Shown one piece after another: positions 23,245-30,530 of a stretch of DNA of 35,573 nt (positions are counted from its first letter, which is position 1; each line of letters begins with the position of its first letter). The DNA comes from Devosia sp. (GTDB lineage: Bacteria > Pseudomonadota > Alphaproteobacteria > Rhizobiales > Devosiaceae). The notes under the pieces are model-generated. The model was given only the letters and a program-made list of their open reading frames with translations, made no database searches and was not told the DNA's origin. Location: NCBI GenBank assembly GCA_030680995.1, contig JAUXUM010000110.1, positions 1 through 35,573 of the forward strand, written 5' to 3'. Position numbers and translations under genes: made by a program.

Positions 23245-24829
23245 GGAGCGAGGCCCGCGCGATTGCCGCCTTGGCGAGCGGCAACTGCGCCGGGGCGACC
23301 GAGAGCTGACGCAGCCCGGCGCGCAGCAGGAACGGGATGGCCTGCGGATCGCCGCCAGCATCGCCGCAGAGACTGACGGAGATGTCGTTGGCCGCTCCGT
23401 ATCGAGTCACTTTCTCGATGAGTGCCAGGATCGCGGGATGGCGCACATCGCTGAGCGCGGCGACCGCCCCGTTGTCGCGGCCCGCGGCCATCACATACTG
23501 GGTCAGATCGTTCGAGCCGATGGAAAAGAACGCCACGTCGGCAAAGGCCTCCGGCGCGATGGCGACCGCCGGCACTTCGACCATGATGCCGAGCGGCGGC
23601 ATCTTGTGCGGGACGCCCGCCGCGGCAAGGGCCGCCGTCTCCTCATCGAACAGCGCCTTGGCCGCGGCATACTCCGACGCGAGGCTGATCATCGGGAACA
23701 TCACCTTGAGGTTGCCGATGACCGCGGCGCGCAAGAGCGCCCGGATCTGCACGCGGAACACTTCCGGCCGCGACAGCGAGAGCCGGATGCCGCGCAGGCC
23801 GAGGAACGGATTGGTCTCCTCGACCGTGAAGCCGCGCACCGGCTTGTCCCCGCCGGCATCGACGGTACGGATGGTAACCGGCCTGTTTCCTGCCCATGCG
23901 AGCACGTGGCGGTAAGCCGCGTACTGGGTTTCCTCGTCGGGGAGACCGTGGTTGAACAGGAACTCCGTCCGCATCAGCCCGACGCCGGCGCAGATTTCTG
24001 GATCGATGCGGTCCACGTCGGTCGGCTCGGCGACGTTGACGAGCACCTCGATGGCCGCGCCATCGGCGGTGACCGCGGGCTCACCCATCTGCGTCCGCGC
24101 CAGATTCATCAGTTGCAGATGCGCGGTGCTGGCCTTGAGGAATTCGTGGCGCTCGGCCGCATCGGGCAGCACCGTCACCTTGCCGTGCTCGGCATCGACG
24201 AGGACGAAATGATCATTCGCCGCCTGCAGGTCACCGACACCGACCAGCATCGGAATGCCGCGGGCGCGGGCGAGCATCGCCACGTGGCTCGTCGTGCTCC
24301 CCCGCAACAGCACGATGCCGCCACCCTTGGCCCAATCGGTGGCGAGGAACTGGGTGGGGGAGAGATCCCGGCCGAACAGCACCGCGCCCGCGGGCGCGCG
24401 CAGTGCCGCGGCGCCGGTCAAGGCGCGCAGTACTCGGTCGTGGATATCGCGGAGATCGGCGCCGCGGGCGCGGAAATAGCTGTCCTCGGCCGTGTCGTAG
24501 CCGTCGATCTCCTTGTTGAGCGCGGCGATCCATGCGTTGGCCGCATCATTCCCACCGCCGATGGCGGCGAAGGCCGGCGCCGCGAGGCTCTCGTCCTCCA
24601 TCATCGCCATCTGGAATTCGAGGATCAGCGCACTGTCGTCATCGGCCGAACTCATCAGCGTTGCGACTTCCGCTCTCGCCTGGGCGATCGCCGCATGCAG
24701 CCGCGCCGCCTCGGTGTCGGGCGCGCCGTTCGCGACATAGGTACCGGTCGCGGCGTCGATCAGGAAGAGCGGACCCGACGCATAGCCGACCGAGGCAACG
24801 ATGCCCTTGGCGCTAAGCGGAGTGAACAT
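23237..24829 (-). CDS. ptsI: PTS enzyme I (phosphoenolpyruvate-protein phosphotransferase), dha-dedicated
   Basis: A 530-residue enzyme I. The phosphorylated histidine is H182 in GSTTSHVAMLARARGIP. The PEP-binding barrel is complete, with GLMRTEFLF, FFSIGSNDLTQY and the C-terminal SLCGDAGGDP containing the conserved cysteine. It takes phosphate from PEP and passes it to HPr. In E. coli the DhaM protein is a fusion that includes a truncated enzyme I; here a full-length enzyme I gene sits in the operon. The ATG at 24829 has GGACGGAAAG upstream and is preferred over the ATG at 24844. It overlaps the HPr gene by 17 bases. Confidence 0.92.
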   Translation of the reverse strand: MFTPLSAKGIVASVGYASGPLFLIDAATGTYVANGAPDTEAARLHAAIAQARAEVATLMSSADDDSALILEFQMAMMEDESLAAPAFAAIGGGNDAANAWIAALNKEIDGYDTAEDSYFRARGADLRDIHDRVLRALTGAAALRAPAGAVLFGRDLSPTQFLATDWAKGGGIVLLRGSTTSHVAMLARARGIPMLVGVGDLQAANDHFVLVDAEHGKVTVLPDAAERHEFLKASTAHLQLMNLARTQMGEPAVTADGAAIEVLVNVAEPTDVDRIDPEICAGVGLMRTEFLFNHGLPDEETQYAAYRHVLAWAGNRPVTIRTVDAGGDKPVRGFTVEETNPFLGLRGIRLSLSRPEVFRVQIRALLRAAVIGNLKVMFPMISLASEYAAAKALFDEETAALAAAGVPHKMPPLGIMVEVPAVAIAPEAFADVAFFSIGSNDLTQYVMAAGRDNGAVAALSDVRHPAILALIEKVTRYGAANDISVSLCGDAGGDPQAIPFLLRAGLRQLSVAPAQLPLAKAAIARASLHG

Positions 24830-25106
24830 GCTTTCCGTCCTCATCGAAATCGCGCTTGATCAGCGAGACCAGCGCGTCGATGGCATCCTGGGCATCCTCG
24901 CCCTCCGCGCGCAGGAACAGGATCGAGCCCTTGGGCGCCTTGGTGGCCATCACCTTGACGATGCTCTTGGCATCGATCCACGGCCCCTCTGCGCCCAGGG
25001 CCAGATCGATGCGCGCCACAAACCCCTTGGCGAGTTTGGTAAACTTCACCGAGGGGCGGGCGTGCAGACCCACGTCGTGGGTGATGAGGACCTGTGCTTC
25101 AGCCAA
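24813..25106 (-). CDS. HPr-family phosphocarrier protein, dha-dedicated
   Basis: A 97-residue HPr. The phosphohistidine is H15 in GLHARPSVKF. S48 in DAKSIVKVM corresponds to the regulatory serine region. It shuttles phosphate from enzyme I to DhaM. Translation appears to start at TTG (25106), with AAGGAA about 11 nt upstream; no in-frame ATG gives a complete protein. It starts 16 bp after dhaM. Confidence 0.92.
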   Translation of the reverse strand: MAEAQVLITHDVGLHARPSVKFTKLAKGFVARIDLALGAEGPWIDAKSIVKVMATKAPKGSILFLRAEGEDAQDAIDALVSLIKRDFDEDGKHVHSA

Positions 25107-25122
25107 AACGCAACTATTCCTT

Positions 25123-25512
25123 CTAGGCCGGTGAGAGTTCTTCGGCGGTGGCGCACACTGCGGCGAGCGAGGCGCCGCCCGAGGCTTCGGTCGCCGCCAT
25201 CACCGCGCCCTCGACCACCGGGGCATTGCAGACGACGATGCGGCCGGCCTTGTCGGCGCCCAGCATTTCGATGGCCATCTCCGAATTGGTTTCGGCGCCG
25301 CCCAGATCGACGAGGATGGCGACCCCGGCCTCGGACCAGGCGCGGTCGATCGCCTGCATGATCGCCTCGACGCTCGTGCCCAGCCCGCCCCCCGGGTCGC
25401 CGCCGCACCAGGCCAGCGGCACTTCATCGCCCACCATCTGGCGCACCATGTCGGCGGCGCCTTCGGCCACCAGCGGCGAATGCGAAACGATGACGATGCC
25501 GACCTTGTTCAT
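25123..25512 (-). CDS. dhaM: DHA kinase phosphotransfer subunit DhaM (EIIA-Man domain only)
   Basis: A 129-residue EIIA-Man-type domain with the active histidine H11 in IVIVSHSP. ILVDLGGAETNSEMA near residue 65 is the usual DhaM block. It receives phosphate from HPr and rephosphorylates ADP bound to DhaL. It is the short form, without the HPr and enzyme I domains fused in E. coli DhaM; those functions are the next two genes. The ATG at 25512 overlaps the dhaL stop as ATGA. Confidence 0.92.
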   Translation of the reverse strand: MNKVGIVIVSHSPLVAEGAADMVRQMVGDEVPLAWCGGDPGGGLGTSVEAIMQAIDRAWSEAGVAILVDLGGAETNSEMAIEMLGADKAGRIVVCNAPVVEGAVMAATEASGGASLAAVCATAEELSPA

Positions 25513-26108
25513 TGCAGCGCCCCCGCCACAGCCTCGACGATCAGCGCACTCGAGCGGGCGCCGGGATCGACATGGCCGACCGACCGCTCGCCAAGAAACG
25601 AGGCGCGGCCACGGATCGCCTTGACGTTGCGCGTCGCTTCGGCCGCCGCGGCGGCGATTGCCGCGATTTCGGCGCCGCTGCGGTTGGCGTTGAGCGCATC
25701 GGCGACGGGGTAGAGCACGTCGAGCATGGTCTTCTGGCCCAGTTCGGATTTGCCGCGCGCCGCCACCGCATCCACCGCCTTGGCCATCGCTCCAGCGAGG
25801 TCGGCAGAGGCCGGCGGCGCATTGGCGAGTTCCTTGCCCAGGGTCAGGAACAACGTGCCGTAGAGCGGCCCCGAGGCGCCGCCCACGGTCATCACCAGCT
25901 TGGTCCCGATGGCCTTGAGCGCTTCGGGCAGCGGCTTTACAGCGATGCTTTCGAGATCGCTCAGCACCGCCTCTACCCCGCGCCTCATATTGTGGCCGTG
26001 GTCGCCGTCCCCGATTGCCGAATCGAGCGCGGTCAGTTCCTCCGCATGCGCGGAGATCGTCCCGGCGGCAGCGGTGACCAGAGCGCGGAACAGCGCCTCG
26101 TCGATCAT
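25509..26108 (-). CDS. dhaL: DHA kinase ADP-binding subunit DhaL
   Basis: A 199-residue DhaL. D29, D34 and D36 in LDSAIGDGDHG are the Mg-ADP ligands. TVGGASGPLYGTLF near residue 75 is the second conserved loop, and GHVDPGA near residue 180 is the closing one. The bound nucleotide acts as a phosphate relay from DhaM to DHA on DhaK. The start overlaps the upstream ATPase stop as ATGA, directly coupling transport genes to the kinase. Confidence 0.94.
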   Translation of the reverse strand: MIDEALFRALVTAAAGTISAHAEELTALDSAIGDGDHGHNMRRGVEAVLSDLESIAVKPLPEALKAIGTKLVMTVGGASGPLYGTLFLTLGKELANAPPASADLAGAMAKAVDAVAARGKSELGQKTMLDVLYPVADALNANRSGAEIAAIAAAAAEATRNVKAIRGRASFLGERSVGHVDPGARSSALIVEAVAGALQ

Positions 26109-27130
26109 TGCGCCCTCCCTCCCAGCCAGTTGCCGTCCGCATCGAAGCAGAGCGGATTGTTGTAGCGGATCATTACCTTGTCGCCCGGGGCAAGAGGGGT
26201 ATCAGGCGGCGACAGCGTGATCAACTTGCGGTCTCCCAGTTTCACATGCAGGTGGTTCTGGTCGCCCAGATGCTCAATCCAGTCGACGACGCCGTCGGCT
26301 TGCCCATTCGCCGATTTCTCGATCCGCAGATGCTCGGTACGGGCGCCGACGGTCTTAGTTCCAGCGGGCAGGCCGGCATCGGGGAGGAGGCCCTGGGGCA
26401 GCAGGTTGATCGCCGGCTGCCCGAGCCGGGTCGCCACATGGGTGTTGCGCGGCTCGGTGTAGATCTTGCGCGGCGTACCGATCTGGATGAGCTCGCCGTC
26501 TTTCAATATGCCGATGCGGTCGGCCATGGTCATGGCCTCGATCTGGTCGTGGGTAACATAGAGCAGCGTCGCCCCAAGCTCCTGCTGGATGCGCTTGAGT
26601 TCGAGCCGCATCTCCGCGCGCAACTTCGCATCGAGCGAGGAGAGCGGCTCATCCATCAGATAAATCGCCGGCTGCCGTACCAGCGCCCTGCCGATCGCGA
26701 CGCGCTGCATCTCACCGCCGGAGAGCCGCGTTGCCCGGCTCTCGAGCTTGTGGTCGATGCGGACCAGCTTTGCCGTTGCCTCGACGCGTCGCTTGATCTC
26801 GTCCTTGCCCATCCGCCGGGCGGGCGATCTGAGCGGGAAGGCGAGGTTTTCGTAGACCGAAAGGTGCGGGTAGAGCGAATATTGCTGGAAGACAAAGGTC
26901 ACGTCGCGCGCCGAAGGCGGCGCCAGCGTCACGTCCTCGCCGCCGATCAGCACCCGGCCCGCGTCGGGCCGTTCGAGCCCAGCGACAAGCCGCAGCGTCG
27001 TGGTCTTGCCCGCCCCGGTCGGCCCCAGCAGCACGACGAACTCGCCATCGGCGATGGTGAGGTCCAGCCCCTCGATCGCCCGGGTCTGGCCGAAGCTCTT
27101 GGCGACCCCCCGAAGCATGACCTCAGCCAT
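26105..27130 (-). CDS. Carbohydrate ABC transporter ATPase 2 (UgpC/MalK-like)
   Basis: A 341-residue ATPase with Walker A GPTGAGKT, Q-loop FVFQQYSLYPH, canonical signature LSGGEMQRVA, Walker B YLMDEPLSSLDA and H-loop YVTHDQ. A C-terminal TOBE-type domain follows (about residues 235-341). The ATG at 27130 lies 8 nt inside the end of the other ATPase gene. With that gene it forms a heteromeric pair, as in the rhizobial glycerol transporter GlpST. The substrate is inferred from the kinase genes: DHA, glycerol or a related polyol. Confidence 0.9.
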   Translation of the reverse strand: MAEVMLRGVAKSFGQTRAIEGLDLTIADGEFVVLLGPTGAGKTTTLRLVAGLERPDAGRVLIGGEDVTLAPPSARDVTFVFQQYSLYPHLSVYENLAFPLRSPARRMGKDEIKRRVEATAKLVRIDHKLESRATRLSGGEMQRVAIGRALVRQPAIYLMDEPLSSLDAKLRAEMRLELKRIQQELGATLLYVTHDQIEAMTMADRIGILKDGELIQIGTPRKIYTEPRNTHVATRLGQPAINLLPQGLLPDAGLPAGTKTVGARTEHLRIEKSANGQADGVVDWIEHLGDQNHLHVKLGDRKLITLSPPDTPLAPGDKVMIRYNNPLCFDADGNWLGGRAQ

Positions 27131-28220
27131 GAGCGGCCCCCTCGAACAGCGCTGTCTCGATGGCGCGGCCGGACGTCCGGTCGAAGACCGAGAGGTGGCC
27201 GCCACTCAAGGCAAGGCCCACCTGCTCTCCGGTGGTGACATGCTCATCGGCAGGAATGCGCGCCTTGAGCAGGCCACCGGGCGTTTCGACCGAGACGATC
27301 TGGGTGGTGCCCAGATATTCGGCCCCCAGGATCTCGCCACGGATCGGTGAGGCATCGTCAAGCCTTATGTGCTCGGGGCGGACGCCCAGCGCCAGTTCGG
27401 CCAGCGGCACGTCCTCGCGAATCTGCGGCACGGCGATCTTTGCGCCGAGGATGGCGACGGTGCTGTCGCCCTTGGCGAGGCCGGAACTGAAGCTCAGGAA
27501 ATTCATCGGCGGCGAGCCCATGAAATCGGCGACATACATGGTGCGCGGTCGGTCGTAGATTTCGCGCGGCGTGCCGAACTGCTCGATCACGCCATGGTTC
27601 ATCACCGCGATCTTGTCGGCCATCGACATCGCTTCCATCTGGTCGTGCGTCACATAGACCGTGGTGGCGCGGATGCGGTTGTGCAGCTCTCTGAGCTCGT
27701 GGACCATCAGATCGCGGAACTCGGTGTCGAGCGTGCCCAGCGGCTCGTCCATCAGGAAGCACTTAGGCCGCCGCACGATGGCGCGGCCAAGCGCCACGCG
27801 CTGGCGGTCGCCACCGGCCAGGCCCGAGACCGGACGGTCCAGCAGGTGGTCGATGCGCAGCAGCTTTGCCACCTCTTCGACGCGCTGCCGGATTTCGGCG
27901 CCCGGCATGCCCTGCGCGAGCAGCGGAAAGCCGATGTTCTTGCGCACATTCATGTGCGGATAGAGGGCGAAGAGCTGGAACACGAAGGCGATGTCGCGCT
28001 CGCGCGCCCGGCGCATGGTGACATCCTCGCCGTCGAGCAGGATGCGGCCCGAGGTCGGGAGTTCGAGCCCGGCGATCATGCGCAGTGTCGTGGTCTTGCC
28101 GCAGCCGGAGGGGCCGACCATCACAAAAAACTCGCCATCCTGAACGGTAAATGACGAATTCTGAACGGCGGTGAAACCGGAGAATTCCTTCCGCAGCTGT
28201 TCGATCCGGATCTCAGCCAT
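27123..28220 (-). CDS. Carbohydrate ABC transporter ATPase 1, unusual signature motif
   Basis: A 365-residue ATPase with Walker A GPSGCGKT, Q-loop FVFQLFALYPH, Walker B CFLMDEPLGTLD and H-loop YVTHDQ. The signature reads LAGGDRQRVA instead of LSGGQ. With the paired ATPase carrying a normal signature, one of the two ATP sites may be weak. A TOBE-type C-terminal domain contains LALGVRPEHIRL. It starts 3 bp after the 59-residue membrane protein gene. Confidence 0.9.
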   Translation of the reverse strand: MAEIRIEQLRKEFSGFTAVQNSSFTVQDGEFFVMVGPSGCGKTTTLRMIAGLELPTSGRILLDGEDVTMRRARERDIAFVFQLFALYPHMNVRKNIGFPLLAQGMPGAEIRQRVEEVAKLLRIDHLLDRPVSGLAGGDRQRVALGRAIVRRPKCFLMDEPLGTLDTEFRDLMVHELRELHNRIRATTVYVTHDQMEAMSMADKIAVMNHGVIEQFGTPREIYDRPRTMYVADFMGSPPMNFLSFSSGLAKGDSTVAILGAKIAVPQIREDVPLAELALGVRPEHIRLDDASPIRGEILGAEYLGTTQIVSVETPGGLLKARIPADEHVTTGEQVGLALSGGHLSVFDRTSGRAIETALFEGAAHG

Positions 28221-28223
28221 CGC

Positions 28224-28403
28224 TCACTCCGGGAACTTCGAAACGACGATGAACATGAGCGTGCCGACGAGCAAGGTGATGAAGCTGTACGAGTAGAGCT
28301 CGAGCATGAAGGGCTGGAACAGCATCGCGAAGCCAGCGCCGATCAGGGCGATGGCAATGGCTTCCATGGGCTTGCGGCGGAGCAGGCGGGGCCAAACGTT
28401 CAT
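28224..28403 (-). CDS. 59-residue two-helix membrane protein in the ABC operon (unknown)
   Basis: Starts at the ATG at 28403, overlapping the permease stop as ATGA. The N-terminus is basic (PRLLRRKP). Two hydrophobic helices follow: AIAIALIGAGFAMLFQPF (about residues 15-32) and SFITLLVGTLMFIVVS (about 39-54). It ends KFPE. Rhizobial glycerol transporter operons also carry a small membrane protein gene (glpU), but this one seems shorter and I cannot equate the two. Likely an accessory subunit of the transporter. Confidence 0.8.
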   Translation of the reverse strand: MNVWPRLLRRKPMEAIAIALIGAGFAMLFQPFMLELYSYSFITLLVGTLMFIVVSKFPE

Positions 28404-29350
28404 TTCCGCACCGCCCCGAACGTAATCCCGCGCAAGAGCTGCTTGCGCAGGAGAATCGTGAACACCAGGATCGGCACGAGGAAGATCGTCGTGCCCGAGG
28501 CGACGGCCGGCCAGTCCAGCCCGCCCTCCCCGATAATGGTCGGGATGAAGGGCGGCGAGGTCTGCGCCGAGCCGGAGGTGAGGATCACCGCGAAGGCATA
28601 TTCGTTCCAGGCGAAGATCAGGCAGAAGATGGCGGTGGCGGCGATGCCGGTCGTCGCCTGCGGCAGAACCACCTTCCAGAACGCCCGCAGCCGCGTATAG
28701 CCGTCGATCATCGCGGCTTCCTCGTACTCGCGCGGGATTTCGTCGATGAAGCCCTTGAGCAGCCAGACCGCGAGCGAGACATTGACCGCCGTGTAGAGGA
28801 GGATCATCCCCAGCGCCGAGTCCGAAAGCCCGAGTTCGCGGTACATCAGATAGATCGGGATGGCGACCGCGATCGGCGGCATCATCCGGGTCGAAAGGAT
28901 GAAGAACAACAGGTCGTCGGCCAGCGGCACCTTGAAGCGCGAGAAGCCGTAGGCGGCGAGCGTCCCCAGCGACACCGCGAGAAAAGTCGACCCGAAGGCG
29001 ATGACCAGCGAATTGATGAAGCGCGGCCAGTAGTTGGACGGTCCGGCGATCACCATGTTGCGCCGGCGGGTGATCTCGTCGCACAGCGTCGTCGCCGGTC
29101 CCAGCGCATCCACATATTCCCGGGTCTGCCGGGTGCGGGTGGTGAAGAGGTTGCAATAGCCCTCGAGACTGGGCTGGAAGATCACCTTGGGCGGGTACGA
29201 GATCGAGTCGGGAGGCGTCTTGAAGCTGGTCGCAAAGATCCAGAACAGCGGCACCATCGAGATCAGCGCATAGGCGACGACGATCGCCCCGGCGATGCGC
29301 TTGCTGGTGCGGGTCGGCTCGATGACGGAATGGGCGGTGGTGAGGCTCAT
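28400..29350 (-). CDS. Carbohydrate ABC transporter permease 2 (MalG-like)
   Basis: A 316-residue permease with six transmembrane segments and the EAA loop EYEEAAMIDGYTRLRAFWKVVLP. Between helices 1 and 2 there is a long periplasmic insertion of about 60 residues (NLFTTRTRQTREYVDALGP onward, with CDEITRRR), longer than in typical MalG proteins. The ATG at 29350 overlaps the stop of the first permease as ATGA. Confidence 0.92.
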   Translation of the reverse strand: MSLTTAHSVIEPTRTSKRIAGAIVVAYALISMVPLFWIFATSFKTPPDSISYPPKVIFQPSLEGYCNLFTTRTRQTREYVDALGPATTLCDEITRRRNMVIAGPSNYWPRFINSLVIAFGSTFLAVSLGTLAAYGFSRFKVPLADDLLFFILSTRMMPPIAVAIPIYLMYRELGLSDSALGMILLYTAVNVSLAVWLLKGFIDEIPREYEEAAMIDGYTRLRAFWKVVLPQATTGIAATAIFCLIFAWNEYAFAVILTSGSAQTSPPFIPTIIGEGGLDWPAVASGTTIFLVPILVFTILLRKQLLRGITFGAVRK

Positions 29351-30315
29351 CGCTGCTTCACCCGGTTGAGCGCTTTGACATAGATGTTGGCGAGGCCGAA
29401 CACCGCGACAAAAAGGATGATGGCGAAGGCGGACGAATAGCCGGTGCGCCACTTCTCGAAGGCCTCACGCTTGAGCGTGATCGAGGCAACTTCGGTGGTC
29501 GAACCCGGCCCGCCGCCGGTCAGGAGGTTCACCATGTCGAACATCTTGAAGTTCTCGATGCCGCGGAACAGCACCGCCAGCATGATGAAGGGCAGCGCCA
29601 TGGGCAACGTGATCGACCAGAACTGCCGCCACGGCGAGGCGCGGTCGACTTCTGCCGCCTCATAGATGTAATCGGGGATCGAGCGCAGCCCCGCGAGGCA
29701 GATCAGCATCACGTACGGCGTCCACATCCAGGTATCGACAATGATGATCGCCCAGGGCGCCAGTTGCACCGAGCCCAGCATCTCGAAGCTCGAGGGCGGG
29801 ATGCCGGTAAAGAACGAGACGATGTAATTGAAGAGCCCGATCTGCGGCTGGTAGAGGAACCGCCAGAAATTACCGACCACCGCCGGCGACAGCATCATCG
29901 GCACCAGGATAATGGTGGTCCAGAAGGCGTGGCCGCGGAACTTGCGGTCGATGAGGAAGGCGAGGCCGAAGCCGATCACGGTCTGCAGCGCGATGGTCCA
30001 GAACACGAAATTGGCCGTGGTCTGCATGGCGATCCAGATGTCCGGATCGGTGAGGATGCGCTCGTAGTTGCGCAGCCCGACGTTGGCGATGGCCTCATTT
30101 GGCCGATTGGCGCGGTAATTGGTGAAGCTCAGCCCGATCGCCCAGAACAGCGGGAAGATGTTGATGGCCAGCAGCAGCGCCATGGTGGGCGCGATGAACA
30201 GCCAGGCGACCGCGCGGTCCGAGAGACCCTCGACCTTTTTGGCCAGCCTCCGCGGCGTCTTCAGCACCGCGGCCTCTGCTGCGCGATCGAGCATCGATGT
30301 TCTGGCGTCGGTCAC
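29347..30315 (-). CDS. Carbohydrate ABC transporter permease 1 (MalF/UgpA-like)
   Basis: A 322-residue permease with six transmembrane segments and the EAA-type loop YIYEAAEVDRASPWRQFWSITLP. The first helix is WLFIAPTMALLLAINIFPLFW. Translation may start at GTG (30315) or at ATG (30294, eighth codon); neither has a strong ribosome site. It is separated from the binding-protein gene by 215 bp containing two strong hairpins. Confidence 0.92.
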   Translation of the reverse strand: MTDARTSMLDRAAEAAVLKTPRRLAKKVEGLSDRAVAWLFIAPTMALLLAINIFPLFWAIGLSFTNYRANRPNEAIANVGLRNYERILTDPDIWIAMQTTANFVFWTIALQTVIGFGLAFLIDRKFRGHAFWTTIILVPMMLSPAVVGNFWRFLYQPQIGLFNYIVSFFTGIPPSSFEMLGSVQLAPWAIIIVDTWMWTPYVMLICLAGLRSIPDYIYEAAEVDRASPWRQFWSITLPMALPFIMLAVLFRGIENFKMFDMVNLLTGGGPGSTTEVASITLKREAFEKWRTGYSSAFAIILFVAVFGLANIYVKALNRVKQR

Positions 30316-30401
30316 GATTGGGCAATCCCATTCGGTTCATACCAGCGCCGCACATTACCACGTGGCGCCCATTTCGAGAGACCGCGAGCCCCCACCCTCG
30401 A

Positions 30402-30423
30402 TCCCTCCCCGCGAGGGGAGGGA
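30402..30423. repeat. Intergenic palindrome 1 (binding protein/permease spacer)
   Basis: TCCCTCCCC (30402-30410), loop GCGA and GGGGAGGGA (30415-30423) form a perfect 9-bp stem. Together with the second palindrome it lies directly downstream of the binding-protein gene. It resembles the short GC-rich palindromes scattered between genes in many alphaproteobacteria. Confidence 0.75.
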
Positions 30424-30478
30424 GGCGGGAGCCCGCGTTCCGAGTTCACCACAAGCATTGTGATCGAGGTTCCTTCGT

Positions 30479-30504
30479 CCCCCTCCCCCTCGAGGGGGAG
30501 GGGG
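30479..30504. repeat. Intergenic palindrome 2 (binding protein/permease spacer)
   Basis: A perfect 26-bp palindrome, each half CCCCCTCCCCCTC, centred on the CGAG of CTCGAG. It starts 27 bp past the binding-protein stop codon. A stem here would shield the upstream binding-protein mRNA and reduce read-through, as REP elements do after malE. This role is inferred. Confidence 0.8.
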
Positions 30505-30530
30505 TGGGGGTGGGGATTACGCCACGGGCA

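Noticed and set aside
23243-24859. 538-codon plus-strand frame
   Set aside because: Antisense to ptsI, which has both catalytic motifs.
26108-27238. 376-codon plus-strand frame
   Set aside because: Antisense to the ABC ATPase gene with complete Walker motifs.
28224-29156. 310-codon minus-strand frame as one protein
   Set aside because: Only its last 59 codons (from the ATG at 28403) are plausible; the rest is a shadow of the permease gene in another frame.
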